A stretch of 64,000 nt of DNA from Acidobacteriaceae bacterium (GCA_025352065.1 JANXUC010000021.1:1-64000); one strand, 5' to 3'; shown: positions 25,872 to 34,490, counted from the stretch's first letter. A program made the numbers and translations. The notes: generated by a model from the letters alone, not told the origin.

Positions 25872-26426
25872 ATGCCGCGCGACCCCCACCGGTTCTATGG
25901 CGCGAACAATCTGCACTTTATCACGTTCTCCTGCTACCGGCGAAGACAAGGACTTCGTACAGCCAAGAGCCGCGACCGCTTCCTTGCCATTCTGGAACAG
26001 ACGCGGCAGCGCTACCGGTTTGTCGTTGTTGAATATGTTGTGATGCCCGAGCATGTTCACCTGCTCCTGAGCGAGCCGGAAGTCGGAACTCCTTCCAAGG
26101 TCATGCAGGTTCTGAAACAGCGAACATCTCGCGCCTTGCTGCCCAAGCGTGGCCCCAGCGATCCGCGGCAGGCCAACTTGTTCGGAGAGGCCCCGGAGCG
26201 CCCGCCGTTCTGGCAAGCGCGTTTCTACGACTTCAATGTCTGGACCGCGAGCAAGCGGGTGGAGAAGCTGAACTACCTGCATCAGAATCCGGTGAAGCGC
26301 GGTCTGGTGAGCACTCCTGAGGATTGGCGCTGGAGCAGTTGCCGGTGTTATTCGCTGGACGAATCTGGGACGGTGGGGGTGAACGAAGGTTGGGAGAAGA
26401 TTTCGTTCCAAAATCGGGTGGCGTGA
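25872..26426 (+). CDS. REP-associated tyrosine transposase (RAYT)
   Basis: This 184-residue protein belongs to the Y1 (HUH) transposase superfamily, REP-associated branch. The HUH-type motif is H61-V-H63 in the context VVMPEHVHLLLSEP. The C-terminal block NYLHQNPVKRGL and the ending PEDWRWSSCRCY are diagnostic of RAYTs. A conserved tyrosine lies in RFYDFNVW and another in NYLHQNP; I cannot decide which is the nucleophile. ATG 25872 gives the family-typical start MPRDPHRFYGANN; longer upstream frames run into the REP element. The gene is intact and flanked by inverted REP copies at 25763 and 26454, as expected of a domesticated element (REPtron). It probably nicks and moves such hairpins. Confidence 0.9.
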   Translation: MPRDPHRFYGANNLHFITFSCYRRRQGLRTAKSRDRFLAILEQTRQRYRFVVVEYVVMPEHVHLLLSEPEVGTPSKVMQVLKQRTSRALLPKRGPSDPRQANLFGEAPERPPFWQARFYDFNVWTASKRVEKLNYLHQNPVKRGLVSTPEDWRWSSCRCYSLDESGTVGVNEGWEKISFQNRVA

Positions 26427-26453
26427 AGTGCTATGGCCTCGAGTGTACTTACT

Positions 26454-26531
26454 CCCACCCTTCAAAAAACGAAGGGGTGGCACAACCCTTTGTCTTGGTT
26501 GTATCAGAGAGAACAAAAGGCTGGGCGGTCG
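26454..26531 (-). repeat. REP-type palindromic element, copy 2 (inverted)
   Basis: CCCACCCTTC (26454-26463) and GAAGGGGTGG (26471-26480) form the hairpin, followed by a remnant ending AAAAGGCTGGGCGGTC. It is in opposite orientation to copy 1, so the two bracket the transposase gene. Confidence 0.8.
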
Positions 26532-26597
26532 GGTCAAATGGCTATTTAGTCCCCCGCGAACGTCAGCGCCTTAAGTCGCAAGCATTCGAATTCTTCT

Positions 26598-26702
26598 TCA
26601 ACGATTTCTCTTCATGATCAATACGACAAGGAGGACGATTACGATTACGCCGAACGTCCACATCCAACCTGTGTTCCACCCGTGCATACCATAGTCGTGC
26701 AT
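26598..26702 (-). CDS. Small membrane protein of 34 residues
   Basis: The ATG at 26702 has a very strong ribosome binding site, GGAGGAGG, about 7 bases upstream. The product reads MHDYGMHGWNTGWMWTFGVI and then VIVLLVVLIMKRNR: a His/Met/Trp-rich head, one hydrophobic helix and a positively charged end. This fits a single-pass inner-membrane peptide with the tail inside and the His/Met head in the periplasm. Such peptides occur next to copper/heavy-metal efflux genes. It lies 49 bases after an outer-membrane protein gene, on the same strand. Confidence 0.7.
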   Translation of the reverse strand: MHDYGMHGWNTGWMWTFGVIVIVLLVVLIMKRNR

Positions 26703-26751
26703 TTGGGCCTCCTCCGGAATTGCTGTTTGAGACTGCCGGGACGCGACTGCC

Positions 26752-27660
26752 TTATCTGACCGACCGGTGTAGAAGGTGATCGATCGAATACCCCACACCC
26801 ATCCGCAGCACGAAGGGATCGCTCACGCCGGAGAGTCCAAGTGTCGGCTCCACGTGAACGCTCCAATGCCGTGACACGGCATAACTGAAGGCAGGACCTA
26901 CATACTGTTGCTGGCGCGGCCAGTCGAAGCCAAACTGATTTGTGTTGCCTAGCGCCCCGATCATCTCCAACCCATAGCCCAGCCGCCGCAACGAGAACAC
27001 CGAGGGCGCCGATTTGTCCGCCATACCCGCCATTCCGGCCGTGTCTTTGCCGACATCCATTGCCATCCATGCGGGCTGCCGGAACACTCCCCAAGCGTAG
27101 CCGAAGTCGTTCTCGCCGCTCTCGATCCCCGTCTCATTGATGAAGTTGAAGGTGAGGTTCGTCCGTCCCCAATCGTGATACGCAATCGCCCGCTGTTCGA
27201 ACGTACGCACTGGCGTCCGCCGAGCCTCAGCCAGGGGGCTGCTCAAATTCTCGCCGCCGAATCCGGCGACCTCCATCTTGTAAAGCCCCGCCTCATTAAG
27301 GCCTTCGTACTCGCCGTACACGGTGAAATTCAGTAAGTGATCGTGGGGGAAGACGCGAAAGTAACTGTTGACCCGCAGCCCGCCATACGTGGTTGGTAAG
27401 CCGAAGATTTTCTGTCCCTCCAACATGAACCCCACTGTCCAACGCGGCGTGAGTCCGTACTCCGTCATGCTCATTCCGGTGAAGAAATTACGTCCGGTTT
27501 GTGCCGACTGGAAGTCCGACAACAGCATGACCATCAGCGTGTCCTGCGGTACAGGATGACTGATTGCAGTGAAATAGGGGTCCATCTGCGCATCCAGGAC
27601 GCCACCGACGGTGAATATGAAAAGCAAAAGAAACAGGCAGTGCTTCCTTGGCTGCATCAA
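26752..27660 (-). CDS. Outer-membrane barrel-like protein of the metal-associated locus
   Basis: The protein has 302 residues with a signal peptide (residues 1-24, CLFLLLFIFTVGGVLDAQ). The mature part alternates short beta strands rich in aromatic residues (WTVGFMLEGQKIFGLP, NSYFRVFPHDHLLNFTVYGE, FGFDWPRQQQYVGPAFSY) and closes in a strand with VLRMGVGYSIDHL, which fits a beta-barrel. A Met/Gly loop (DTAGMAGMADK) lies in the middle. I know such proteins only as conserved hypotheticals beside copper and mercury resistance genes. The next gene upstream, a Met-rich exported protein, is 7 bases away, and the small membrane protein follows. Export of metal or sensing at the outer membrane is possible but unproven. 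Confidence 0.6.
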   Translation of the reverse strand: MMQPRKHCLFLLLFIFTVGGVLDAQMDPYFTAISHPVPQDTLMVMLLSDFQSAQTGRNFFTGMSMTEYGLTPRWTVGFMLEGQKIFGLPTTYGGLRVNSYFRVFPHDHLLNFTVYGEYEGLNEAGLYKMEVAGFGGENLSSPLAEARRTPVRTFEQRAIAYHDWGRTNLTFNFINETGIESGENDFGYAWGVFRQPAWMAMDVGKDTAGMAGMADKSAPSVFSLRRLGYGLEMIGALGNTNQFGFDWPRQQQYVGPAFSYAVSRHWSVHVEPTLGLSGVSDPFVLRMGVGYSIDHLLHRSVR

Positions 27661-27667
27661 TGCCCCG

Positions 27668-28099
27668 TTACTTTTTCTGATCTTTCATCATCGTGTTGTC
27701 CTTCTTTGTTGTTTTGCCAGTTTTCTTGTGTATATCCATTTGATCTGACATCGCGGCCATGCGATCCGTCATCTGCTGCATGTGATCCATCATCATCTGC
27801 ATTTGGTCCATCAAGGAATGTTTCAGTTCCATCTCGCCCTTCATGTTGTCTTGCATGGTCGCCATGTGGCTCTTCATGGCTGCATCGGCGGCTTCCATTT
27901 TGGCCATATTGTCTTTCATCTTGGCCTGCATCTCTGCCATCTGCGTGCGCATCTTCTCCATGTGCGATTGCATTTCTTCAGCATTCGCTGGCATGGTTTT
28001 CATGTCCATCGGTTTGGTTGCGGTGTCCTGAGCCAGACTCGGAACACACATCAGTGCAAGGACAACAATCGGTAGGAATACTGACTTTGGCATACTCAT
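27668..28099 (-). CDS. Exported methionine-rich coiled-coil protein
   Basis: The product has 143 residues from ATG 28099, with GGAGAGGAAG just upstream. Residues 1-24 are a signal peptide (MSMPKSVFLPIVVLALMCVP, cut near LAQ). The mature part of about 119 residues contains 28 methionines, spaced every 3 or 4 residues over about 90 residues: EEMQSHMEKMRTQMAEMQAK, MKDNMAKMEA, DQMQMMMDHMQQMTDRMAAM. This is a heptad pattern with Met in the core positions and Lys/Glu/Gln outside, so a long helix with a methionine face. The C-terminus is lysine-rich. Methionine clusters bind Cu(I)/Ag(I) in periplasmic proteins, and the neighbours (barrel protein, YHS remnant, His/Met membrane peptide) suit metal handling. 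No family match from memory. Confidence 0.75.
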   Translation of the reverse strand: MSMPKSVFLPIVVLALMCVPSLAQDTATKPMDMKTMPANAEEMQSHMEKMRTQMAEMQAKMKDNMAKMEAADAAMKSHMATMQDNMKGEMELKHSLMDQMQMMMDHMQQMTDRMAAMSDQMDIHKKTGKTTKKDNTMMKDQKK

Positions 28100-28128
28100 G
28101 ATCTTCCTCTCCTCGGTCTTCTTTGGAT

Positions 28129-28330
28129 TTAACTGCAGCAGCCATGTCCGCTCTTGGGCGTGCCAGCAGCCTTGCCCAAGTATTGGTCTGGATCTAGTTC
28201 GAACTTCTCTTTTGCACTCGGAGCCGCAGAAGTAATAGGTCTGGCCTTTGTGCTCGGTTTTTCCAGCGGCCGTAGCGGTTTCTACGTCCATGCCGCAGAC
28301 CGGATCTTTCACAACTGTTGTGCTATTCAT
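28129..28330 (-). pseudogene. YHS-domain metal-binding protein with a one-base frameshift
   Basis: From ATG 28330 the frame reads MNSTTVVKDPVCGMDVETAT, then EHKGQTYYFCGSECK. This is the YHS fold, with the cysteines of DPVCGM and YYFCGSECK as the probable metal ligands. Right after ECK the frame is wrong. Removing one A from the run AAAA restores EKFELDPDQYLGKAAGTPKS followed by GHGCCS and a stop, the expected end for this small protein of about 66 residues. The insertion could be real inactivation or a sequencing error in a homopolymer. The C-terminal cysteines GHGCCS would also bind metal. The gene lies 30 bases upstream of the Met-rich gene, same strand. Confidence 0.8.
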
Positions 28331-28474
28331 CGTAACGTTTCCTGTATTCCAAGTTGAGCTTAGCAATAGCGTTGGTGTTCGATCTGAGCAAATGTGCTCA
28401 CCCTCATCCAGTTTGCATGATGTACGCTCCGAAGGATCGTATATAGACCTACACCGAAGACAACCCGGGCAACC

Positions 28475-28555
28475 GGGCCGGGTGGCCCAGCCTTTGACCC
28501 CTCCGACACAACAACACAAAGGGTGCCCCATCTTTCGTTTCTTGAAGGATGGGAG
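28475..28555 (+). repeat. REP-type palindromic element, copy 3
   Basis: It opens GGGCCGGGTGGCCCAGCCTT and ends in the hairpin CCCATCTTTC / GAAGGATGGG (28527-28553; one G-T pair). It follows the same plan as copy 1 but has diverged, which shows an older copy. Confidence 0.8.
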
Positions 28556-28700
28556 TTCGCAATGTTAATATACTGGAACACGAATCAGCCGCTCAATCCA
28601 ATGCACGGTGTTGGACGGCGCGACCTACACGGGGGTATCCAGAGCGCAGTCGAAGGAACAACGCCGGGAATCGTTTGAATTCGGTTACGGAAGGCTATAC

Positions 28701-28915
28701 CTAATGACCCGCTCCATCAGCTGACGCAGGAGGTCTAAGGGGCCACGACCACGGAGAGCTACAGCTACGACTTTGTGGGGAATAGCCTGAGTTCCGTGGG
28801 CGTGCCGCTATAAAGCTAGAACACGTCGAACGAGCTGACGTCGAATTCGACGGGCAGGAGGGTACGGCAACACTTGCAACACTCTGACGGACCCCAGCGG
28901 GAAGAGCTACTGCAA
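28701..28915 (+). pseudogene. RHS/YD-repeat remnant
   Basis: The plus strand reads NDPLHQLTQEV, stop, GATTTESYSYDFVGNSLSSV, then stops and NTSNELTSNSTG. The pattern YDPLHQLT, TTESYSYDxVGN and NTSNELT is the YD/RHS repeat of large wall-associated or toxin proteins. Two in-frame stop codons and a frame change before NTLTDPSG show that it is dead. No start or toxin tip is present. Confidence 0.6.
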
Positions 28916-28978
28916 AAAGCTAAACGAAGAAGAGTACCCAGCCCGCTTTTCTTCAAGAACGGGCTCATCCCTCCCACT

Positions 28979-28998
28979 CTGCGCAAATCTTTGCGCAG
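28979..28998. promoter_or_regulatory. Perfect 9-base palindrome upstream of the pilin gene
   Basis: CTGCGCAAA (28979-28987) pairs with TTTGCGCAG (28990-28998) around two bases. A weaker hairpin, AGCCCG / CGGGCT (28940-28965), lies just before. The palindrome is 170 bases upstream of the pilin ATG and could be a regulator site or the end of the decayed upstream transcript. Confidence 0.3.
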
Positions 28999-29168
28999 TA
29001 ATCAATCCAGTAACATCCCGCAACCCATTGAAAACACTTCTCGAATCTTTGGCTCCTCACTTGCCCTAATAGGTGCATACCAAGCGATCCGCAACTTACC
29101 CGGTCCCCCAACTCCTGGTAAGGAGCAAATTCAAACCTCGCAGGTATCGCGCCAAAGGGGGAAATGTC

Positions 29169-29657
29169 ATGAAAAATCAAAAAGGTTTCTCGCTAATCGA
29201 ACTGCTGATCGTGGTCGCGATCATCCTGATCATCGCCGCCATTGCCATTCCGAATCTGCTGCAGGCACGCGCCGCCGCCAATGAGTCTTCCGCCGTTGGC
29301 TCGGTTCGCACGATCAACGTCGCCGAAGTGGTTTACCAATCAACTTTTCCTGATGTGGGCTTTGCCAACCAGCTTTCCGACCTCGGCACCGCTGGAACGG
29401 TCCCGTGCATTTCCGGGCCAGCCAGCGCCTGCTTGATCGATAACGCTCTGGAAACCGGCGTCAAAGGCGGCTATAACTTCACCGCAGCAGGCTCCAATGG
29501 CCTGCCCAACGTGCAGTATTTTGCCACTGGCACGCCGAATGGCTCCTCTGGCAATCGCAGCTTCTGCGGCATCGAAGACGGCGTTGTCCGCGTTGATCCG
29601 ACTGGCGCACTAGCTGGAAGCTATGGTGCCTGCGCTGCCCTGAATCCTCTTCAGTAG
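29169..29657 (+). CDS. pilA: Type IV pilin-like major subunit
   Basis: The product has 162 residues. The N-terminus MKNQKGFSLIELLIVVAIIL is a class IVa prepilin leader: the prepilin peptidase PilD cuts after G6, giving mature F1 with E5, followed by a long hydrophobic helix. The globular domain (about residues 60-162) has a cysteine pair (PCISGPASAC) and a late pair (FCGIED, GACAALN), as in disulfide-stabilised pilins. A ribosome binding site, AGGGGG, precedes ATG 29169; a longer open frame to 29073 is not pilin-like. No other pil genes are nearby, so assembly must use genes elsewhere. A pseudopilin role cannot be excluded, but the length and disulfides suit a pilus subunit. Confidence 0.88.
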   Translation: MKNQKGFSLIELLIVVAIILIIAAIAIPNLLQARAAANESSAVGSVRTINVAEVVYQSTFPDVGFANQLSDLGTAGTVPCISGPASACLIDNALETGVKGGYNFTAAGSNGLPNVQYFATGTPNGSSGNRSFCGIEDGVVRVDPTGALAGSYGACAALNPLQ

Positions 29658-29673
29658 TCCGATTGTTTTGGCA

Positions 29674-29704
29674 GCCCGGTTGCTGCGCACTGCATTGACC
29701 GGGC
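29674..29704 (+). terminator. Stem-loop after the pilin gene
   Basis: GCCCGGT (29674-29680) pairs with ACCGGGC (29698-29704) around a 17-base loop, just after the pilin stop codon. There is no T tract, so it may only stabilise the pilin mRNA or end transcription weakly. Confidence 0.35.
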
Positions 29705-29817
29705 GCCCCCTTACCTACCCGATCTCCGATTCACGCCGGCTCACTGGGAACCAAACTTCCCGCCATTTGTCGCGCACCCGCGCTTCCCGCTACACTTAAG
29801 ACTCCAAGGGGAACCCC

Positions 29818-30873
29818 ATGTTAGTCGTAATGCAAGCCCACGCCACCGAGGAACAGGTGCGCGCCGTCTGCAAGAAGATTGAGTCTCTTGGCTACCGTGC
29901 CCATCCTATGCCGGGTGAGCAGCGCACCGCCGTCGGCATCACCGGCAATGCCGGAGTGGTCGAACCCGGCACGCTGGATGAAATGCCGGGAGTCGCCGAG
30001 CTTATCCGCGTTTCCAAACCCTACAAACTCGTGAGCCGCGACGTGAAGCCCGACAACACCGTCATCACTTTCCCTGGCAGCGACGCCACCATCGGCGGAA
30101 AGAATCTGGCCATTATGGCTGGACCCTGCGGCGTAGAAACTCGCGAGCAGGCATTCGCCGCCGCCGAGCGCGTCCACCGTGCTGGAGCGCAATTTTTTCG
30201 CGGAGGCGCCTACAAACCCCGCACTTCTCCTTACACTTTCCAAGGCCTCGGCGAGGAAGGCTTAAAGATTTTGGCCGACATCCGCTCGCTGTTTGGACTG
30301 CGCATTATCACCGAGGCCATCGACAACGAATCGCTGGAACTCGTTGAGGCCTACGCCGACATCATTCAGATCGGCGCGCGCAACATGCAGAATTACTCGC
30401 TGCTGAAGCGTGCAGGTCGCGCCAGGAAACCTGTGATGCTGAAGCGTGGTTTGTCCGCAACACTCGATGAATTTCTCATGGCCGCCGAGTACATCATGAG
30501 TGAAGGCAACTACAACGTGATCCTCTGCGAACGCGGCATTCGCACTTTCACCGACCACACCCGCAACACGCTTGACCTCAGCATTGTTCCAGCAGTGCAA
30601 AAGCGCAGTCACTTGCCTATCCTTGTCGATCCTAGCCACGGCACCGGAAAGCGCCATAAAGTCATTCCGCTATCACGCGCCGCAATCGCCGTCGGGGCGG
30701 ACGGACTCCTAGTCGAAGTACATTGCGATCCCGATCACGCTCTTTCCGATGGCGCGCAATCGCTTTATCCGGATCAGCTAGACGAATTGATGGCGCAAGT
30801 GCGACAGATCGCGCCAGTGGTGGGACGGTCTGTCGTAGAAGCTCCAGCGCCCATCAGCGCGATTACCCAATGA
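29818..30873 (+). CDS. aroF: 3-deoxy-7-phosphoheptulonate synthase (DAHP synthase)
   Basis: The 351-residue enzyme condenses phosphoenolpyruvate with erythrose 4-phosphate, the first step of aromatic amino acid synthesis. Residues 1-70 form the small ferredoxin-like regulatory domain seen in the beta-type family (as in Thermotoga), and the rest the (beta/alpha)8 barrel of the KDSA/DAHP family. Diagnostic blocks are [62 protein letters not shown] and [17 protein letters not shown], with the metal-binding Cys in AGPCG, His in DPSHGT, Glu in VEVHCDPD and the following Asp. The ATG is preceded by AGGGGA. Feedback control through the N-terminal domain is likely by analogy. It is isolated from other aro genes. 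Confidence 0.95.
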   Translation: MLVVMQAHATEEQVRAVCKKIESLGYRAHPMPGEQRTAVGITGNAGVVEPGTLDEMPGVAELIRVSKPYKLVSRDVKPDNTVITFPGSDATIGGKNLAIMAGPCGVETREQAFAAAERVHRAGAQFFRGGAYKPRTSPYTFQGLGEEGLKILADIRSLFGLRIITEAIDNESLELVEAYADIIQIGARNMQNYSLLKRAGRARKPVMLKRGLSATLDEFLMAAEYIMSEGNYNVILCERGIRTFTDHTRNTLDLSIVPAVQKRSHLPILVDPSHGTGKRHKVIPLSRAAIAVGADGLLVEVHCDPDHALSDGAQSLYPDQLDELMAQVRQIAPVVGRSVVEAPAPISAITQ

Positions 30874-30954
30874 AGAAGATCGCGTGGCGACTGAGCTTGC
30901 TCCGTCGGGCGGCAGGAACACCTTGCAATTCAACCTTCTGAGTCATCATCAACC

Positions 30955-32145
30955 TTGAAAAAACTGCTTCTACTTCTCGTTGTACTCGGCGCTGGCGCGC
31001 TGGCCTACTGGTACTTCCGCCCGACGGAATTACCTGATCGCGGCCCACTCTACCACGAGTACGCCTACGTCTCCAACGGACGCAGCAACACGGTCAGCGT
31101 CATTGACTTGCGCACGTTCCGCCTTGAGAAAACCATCACCGTCGGATTGAACCCCACCGGCGTAACCGCTAGCCCCAAGAAGAACGAAATCTACGTCGTC
31201 AACACCGACTCGCATAACATCAGTGTCATCGATGCAGATAAAAATCAGGTCATCGCCACGATCGGCGTACACGGACGGCCCTATTTCATCGATATTTCAC
31301 CCGACGGCAAACGGGGCTACGTCGCAAACTCAGCCTCCAACAACGTCTCCGTACTTGATCTGGAAAAGCACATTGTCATTGCCACTGTGCAGGCAGGAAC
31401 CGGCCCGACCAAAGCGGTCGTGTCACCCGACGGGCTGGCCGTCGTCGTAAGCAATCGCGGCGACAACACGGTCTCGCTGCTGAGAAACGGCATGGGCGCC
31501 GGCCCTGCTGCGGGCATTGTTCTTCTACCAGCGGTTACAGCGACTCTCCCTGTCTGCCAGAGCCCGGAAGACATCGCCATCACGCCGGATTCTGCCCGTG
31601 CGTTCGTTTCCTGCTCGGGGTCCAATCAAATCGCGTCGATCGACTTAAAACAGAGCCGTCTCATGGCCCTGCTGGATGTCGGCAAAACCCCGGTCCATCT
31701 CGCACTCAAGCCGGATGGCGGCGAACTCATGGTCAGCAATTTCGGTGCTGACAGCATTTCCACAATAGAAACGGGAAGCAGCGAAGTTGCAGGCAGCTTT
31801 CTCATCGGAAGCAAACCCGCGCGAGCAATTGTCTCTCCCGACAACGCTCGCCTCTACGTCAGCAATTTTGGCTCGAATAGCGTCGCGATTTACGACATCG
31901 ACTTCGGTCGCGTCATCAGCTCAGTCACAGTGGGCAGCCAGCCCGATGGCCTGGCGCTTACGCCCGACGGCAATCATTTGCTGGTCCTCAATTCCGGCTC
32001 AGGAGATGTCACCGTCATTGAAAAACGCATCCCTAAGAAATTCGAAAAAGGGGAATATCGCTTGCTCACAATGATTCCAGTAGGATTGAACCCTAATGGA
32101 ATTGCAGTAAAAGATTTCCTGTTAGAACCGCAGTCGCCTCGATAA
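30955..32145 (+). CDS. Membrane-anchored YVTN beta-propeller protein
   Basis: The 396-residue protein starts with TTG 30955; no ATG exists at this end of the frame. The N-terminus MKKLLLLLVVLGAGALAYWY is a membrane anchor or uncleaved signal. The rest is a seven-blade propeller of the YVTN/NHL type, with repeated units such as VSVIDLRTFRLEKTITVGLN and ISVIDADKNQVIATIGVHGR, and D-G-(K/L)-R style turns (SPDGKRGYVAN). Such proteins bind partners or ligands in the periplasm, often without enzymatic activity. It begins 82 bases after aroF and precedes a CBM9-like barrel gene. A GTGGCGAC repeat (30884-30910) lies in the gap. Confidence 0.75.
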   Translation: MKKLLLLLVVLGAGALAYWYFRPTELPDRGPLYHEYAYVSNGRSNTVSVIDLRTFRLEKTITVGLNPTGVTASPKKNEIYVVNTDSHNISVIDADKNQVIATIGVHGRPYFIDISPDGKRGYVANSASNNVSVLDLEKHIVIATVQAGTGPTKAVVSPDGLAVVVSNRGDNTVSLLRNGMGAGPAAGIVLLPAVTATLPVCQSPEDIAITPDSARAFVSCSGSNQIASIDLKQSRLMALLDVGKTPVHLALKPDGGELMVSNFGADSISTIETGSSEVAGSFLIGSKPARAIVSPDNARLYVSNFGSNSVAIYDIDFGRVISSVTVGSQPDGLALTPDGNHLLVLNSGSGDVTVIEKRIPKKFEKGEYRLLTMIPVGLNPNGIAVKDFLLEPQSPR

Positions 32146-32171
32146 CATTTTGTCTGGACTCCCGTCTTAAT

Positions 32172-34490
32172 TTGATCGGGAGAATACTGCTCGTTTGGAA
32201 ATGTGTTTTGAATTACAGAAATAGAGTTTATTGCGGACTCGTTCTATTCTTCTGCACGATTCGCGTCCTCGCCGCCGACAGCCCAAACTTCGGCCAGCTA
32301 CAAATTCGGCGCCTCTCAGCCGCCCCAAAGCTGGACGACTTCCTTGAAATGAAGCCCGACGCCGCCTGGGACGGCAAGCTCCTGCAGGTCGAAGGCCTGA
32401 AGCAACGCACCCCCAGTGATGGCGCTCCCGTTTCTCAGCGCACCGTCGTCTATCTCGGCTACGACGACAAGAATCTCTATGCCGTCTTCGTTTGCTTCGA
32501 CAAAGAGCCCGAAAAAATCCGCGCCCGTCTCGGCCGCCGCGAAGATATCTTCGACGACGATTCCGTCGAAATCATGCTCGACACCTTCCACGACCATCGC
32601 CGCGCTTATTCCTTCCTGAGCAACCCATTAGGCGTGCAAGCCGACGCGCTATGGACCGAAGGTCAGGAACAAGGCTTCGACTTTTCTTTCGATACCGTCT
32701 GGGATTCCGCTGCCAAGCGAACGCCGCAAGGTTACGTCGTTTGGATGGCGATTCCCTTCCGCAGCCTGCGTTTCACTTCCGCGAATCCGCAAACCTGGGG
32801 CATCATTCTGAATCGTGGAATTCCGCGTAACAACGAAGACACATTCTGGCCGGAATACACCACACGCATCCAAGGCCGCCTCAATCAGGAAGGCGCGATC
32901 AACGGCCTGGAGCACATTTCTCCCGGACGCAACCTGCAACTGATTCCTTACGGGATCTTCGAATCTTTTCGTGACCTCGATCTGCGTGACCCCAACCATC
33001 CCACCTATTCGCGACGCACCGCGCAAGGCCGCATCGGACTCGACGCCAAGTATGTCCTGCAAGACAAGTTCGTGCTTGACGCCACCGTCAATCCCGACTT
33101 CAGCCAAGTGGAATCCGATGAGCCGCAAATTACCGCCGCTCAGCGCTTTGAAGTTCAATTTCCAGAAAAACGCCCGTTCTTTTTGGAAAACTCCAACTAC
33201 TTCCTGACCCCGATCCAATTAATGTTCACCCGGCGCATCGCCAATCCCGATTTCGGTGTGCGCTTAACGGGAAAGGAAGGGCCCTACGCGATCGGCTTTC
33301 TGGTCGCCGACGACAAGTCACCCGGCCGCGAGGTTCCGCCCGGCGATCCATTGGCGAATAAGCACGCCTACTTCACCATCGGCCGTGTCAGCCGCGATGT
33401 CGGCTCCCAATCAACAGTTGGCATCATGTACACCGACCGCGAATTTCAGAACAGCTTCAACCGCGTCGGCGGAATCGACACTCACATTCGCCTGAATACC
33501 AACTGGAACGCCTCCGGCCAGGCAGTAGCCAGTTCCACGCGCCAGCTCGACGGAACCTACCTCGCCGGACCAGCCTTTCACTTCGATGTCCGCCGCCAGG
33601 GCCGCAGTCTAAACTACATATTCAACTACGAAGGTCGTGCCAACGGTTTCCACACCGACAGCGGCTTCGACCCACAACCGGGAATTCACAGCCTGGACAC
33701 CGTTCTCCAGTACCAATTTCACCCGGAAGGCAGGCATTTAATCACTTGGGGCCCTGCCATCGAAGCGATAAGAATCTACGACCATGACGGCAATCGACTG
33801 AACTGGGGCTATTTCCCGCAACTAAATTTTGAATTCCCGCGGCAAACGTTTCTCGCGCTGTCTTACGCCTTGGAGGCCGAGCTCCTGCGCCCAAAGGACT
33901 TCTCCGTCCTTACCCGCAACAAGGACTTTCAAAGAGCGAGCCGGCAGTTCATCTTCAAAACAAACTACTTTCGCCAGGTCGGCCTGTTTGCCGACTTCCG
34001 CTGGGGCAACCGCATCAACTTTGCTCCAGCGGTTGGTCAGGAACCGTTCCTTGCCTGGCGCACCAGCCTCGACATGACCGCCACCGTGCGCCCTACCAAC
34101 AAGTTGAAAATCGACAACACCTATTTGCTCTTCCGCCTGCGCGACCGCAAGACGGGCCAAGCGGTTTTTAACGACCACATCATCCGTTCCAAATGGAACT
34201 ACCAGTTCACCCGCGTCCTTTCACTGCGCCTGATCGGGCAATACAGCGCGTTCCTCGGGAATCCTCAGTTCACTTCCCTACCGAGCGACAAGAATCTCAA
34301 TTGGGATTTTCTGGCAACGTATCTCGTGCACCCGAGCACGGCCATCTATGTGGGATACAACAGCAATCTGCAGAATCTCGATCCGTCGTTAGCGCTCGAA
34401 CCGGACGGCTCCATCCGCCGCCGCCCTGACCAGTTCATCAACGACGGAAGACACTTCTTCGTGAAGGTGTCGTATTTGTTCCGTTTTTAG
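32172..34490 (+). CDS. CBM9-like/DUF5916 outer-membrane protein
   Basis: This 772-residue exported protein has an N-terminal CBM9-like beta-sandwich (about 40-240: PKLDDFLEMKPDAAWDGK, TVVYLGYDDKNLYAVFVCFD, RRAYSFLSNPLGVQAD) followed by a long region of antiparallel strands that ends in FVKVSYLFRF, a typical barrel end. This is the layout of DUF5916 proteins of Bacteroidota and Acidobacteriota. The start could be TTG 32172 or the later TTG 32208, which gives a cleaner signal peptide (MNYRNRVYCGLVLFFCTIRV to AA). A role in sugar or polyphenol uptake at the outer membrane is inferred from the CBM9 part only. A terminator-like hairpin follows the stop. Confidence 0.78.
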   Translation: MIGRILLVWKCVLNYRNRVYCGLVLFFCTIRVLAADSPNFGQLQIRRLSAAPKLDDFLEMKPDAAWDGKLLQVEGLKQRTPSDGAPVSQRTVVYLGYDDKNLYAVFVCFDKEPEKIRARLGRREDIFDDDSVEIMLDTFHDHRRAYSFLSNPLGVQADALWTEGQEQGFDFSFDTVWDSAAKRTPQGYVVWMAIPFRSLRFTSANPQTWGIILNRGIPRNNEDTFWPEYTTRIQGRLNQEGAINGLEHISPGRNLQLIPYGIFESFRDLDLRDPNHPTYSRRTAQGRIGLDAKYVLQDKFVLDATVNPDFSQVESDEPQITAAQRFEVQFPEKRPFFLENSNYFLTPIQLMFTRRIANPDFGVRLTGKEGPYAIGFLVADDKSPGREVPPGDPLANKHAYFTIGRVSRDVGSQSTVGIMYTDREFQNSFNRVGGIDTHIRLNTNWNASGQAVASSTRQLDGTYLAGPAFHFDVRRQGRSLNYIFNYEGRANGFHTDSGFDPQPGIHSLDTVLQYQFHPEGRHLITWGPAIEAIRIYDHDGNRLNWGYFPQLNFEFPRQTFLALSYALEAELLRPKDFSVLTRNKDFQRASRQFIFKTNYFRQVGLFADFRWGNRINFAPAVGQEPFLAWRTSLDMTATVRPTNKLKIDNTYLLFRLRDRKTGQAVFNDHIIRSKWNYQFTRVLSLRLIGQYSAFLGNPQFTSLPSDKNLNWDFLATYLVHPSTAIYVGYNSNLQNLDPSLALEPDGSIRRRPDQFINDGRHFFVKVSYLFRF

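Noticed and set aside
28360-28581. 73-codon minus-strand frame through REP copy 3
   Set aside because: Consists mainly of the repeat; no signal for translation.
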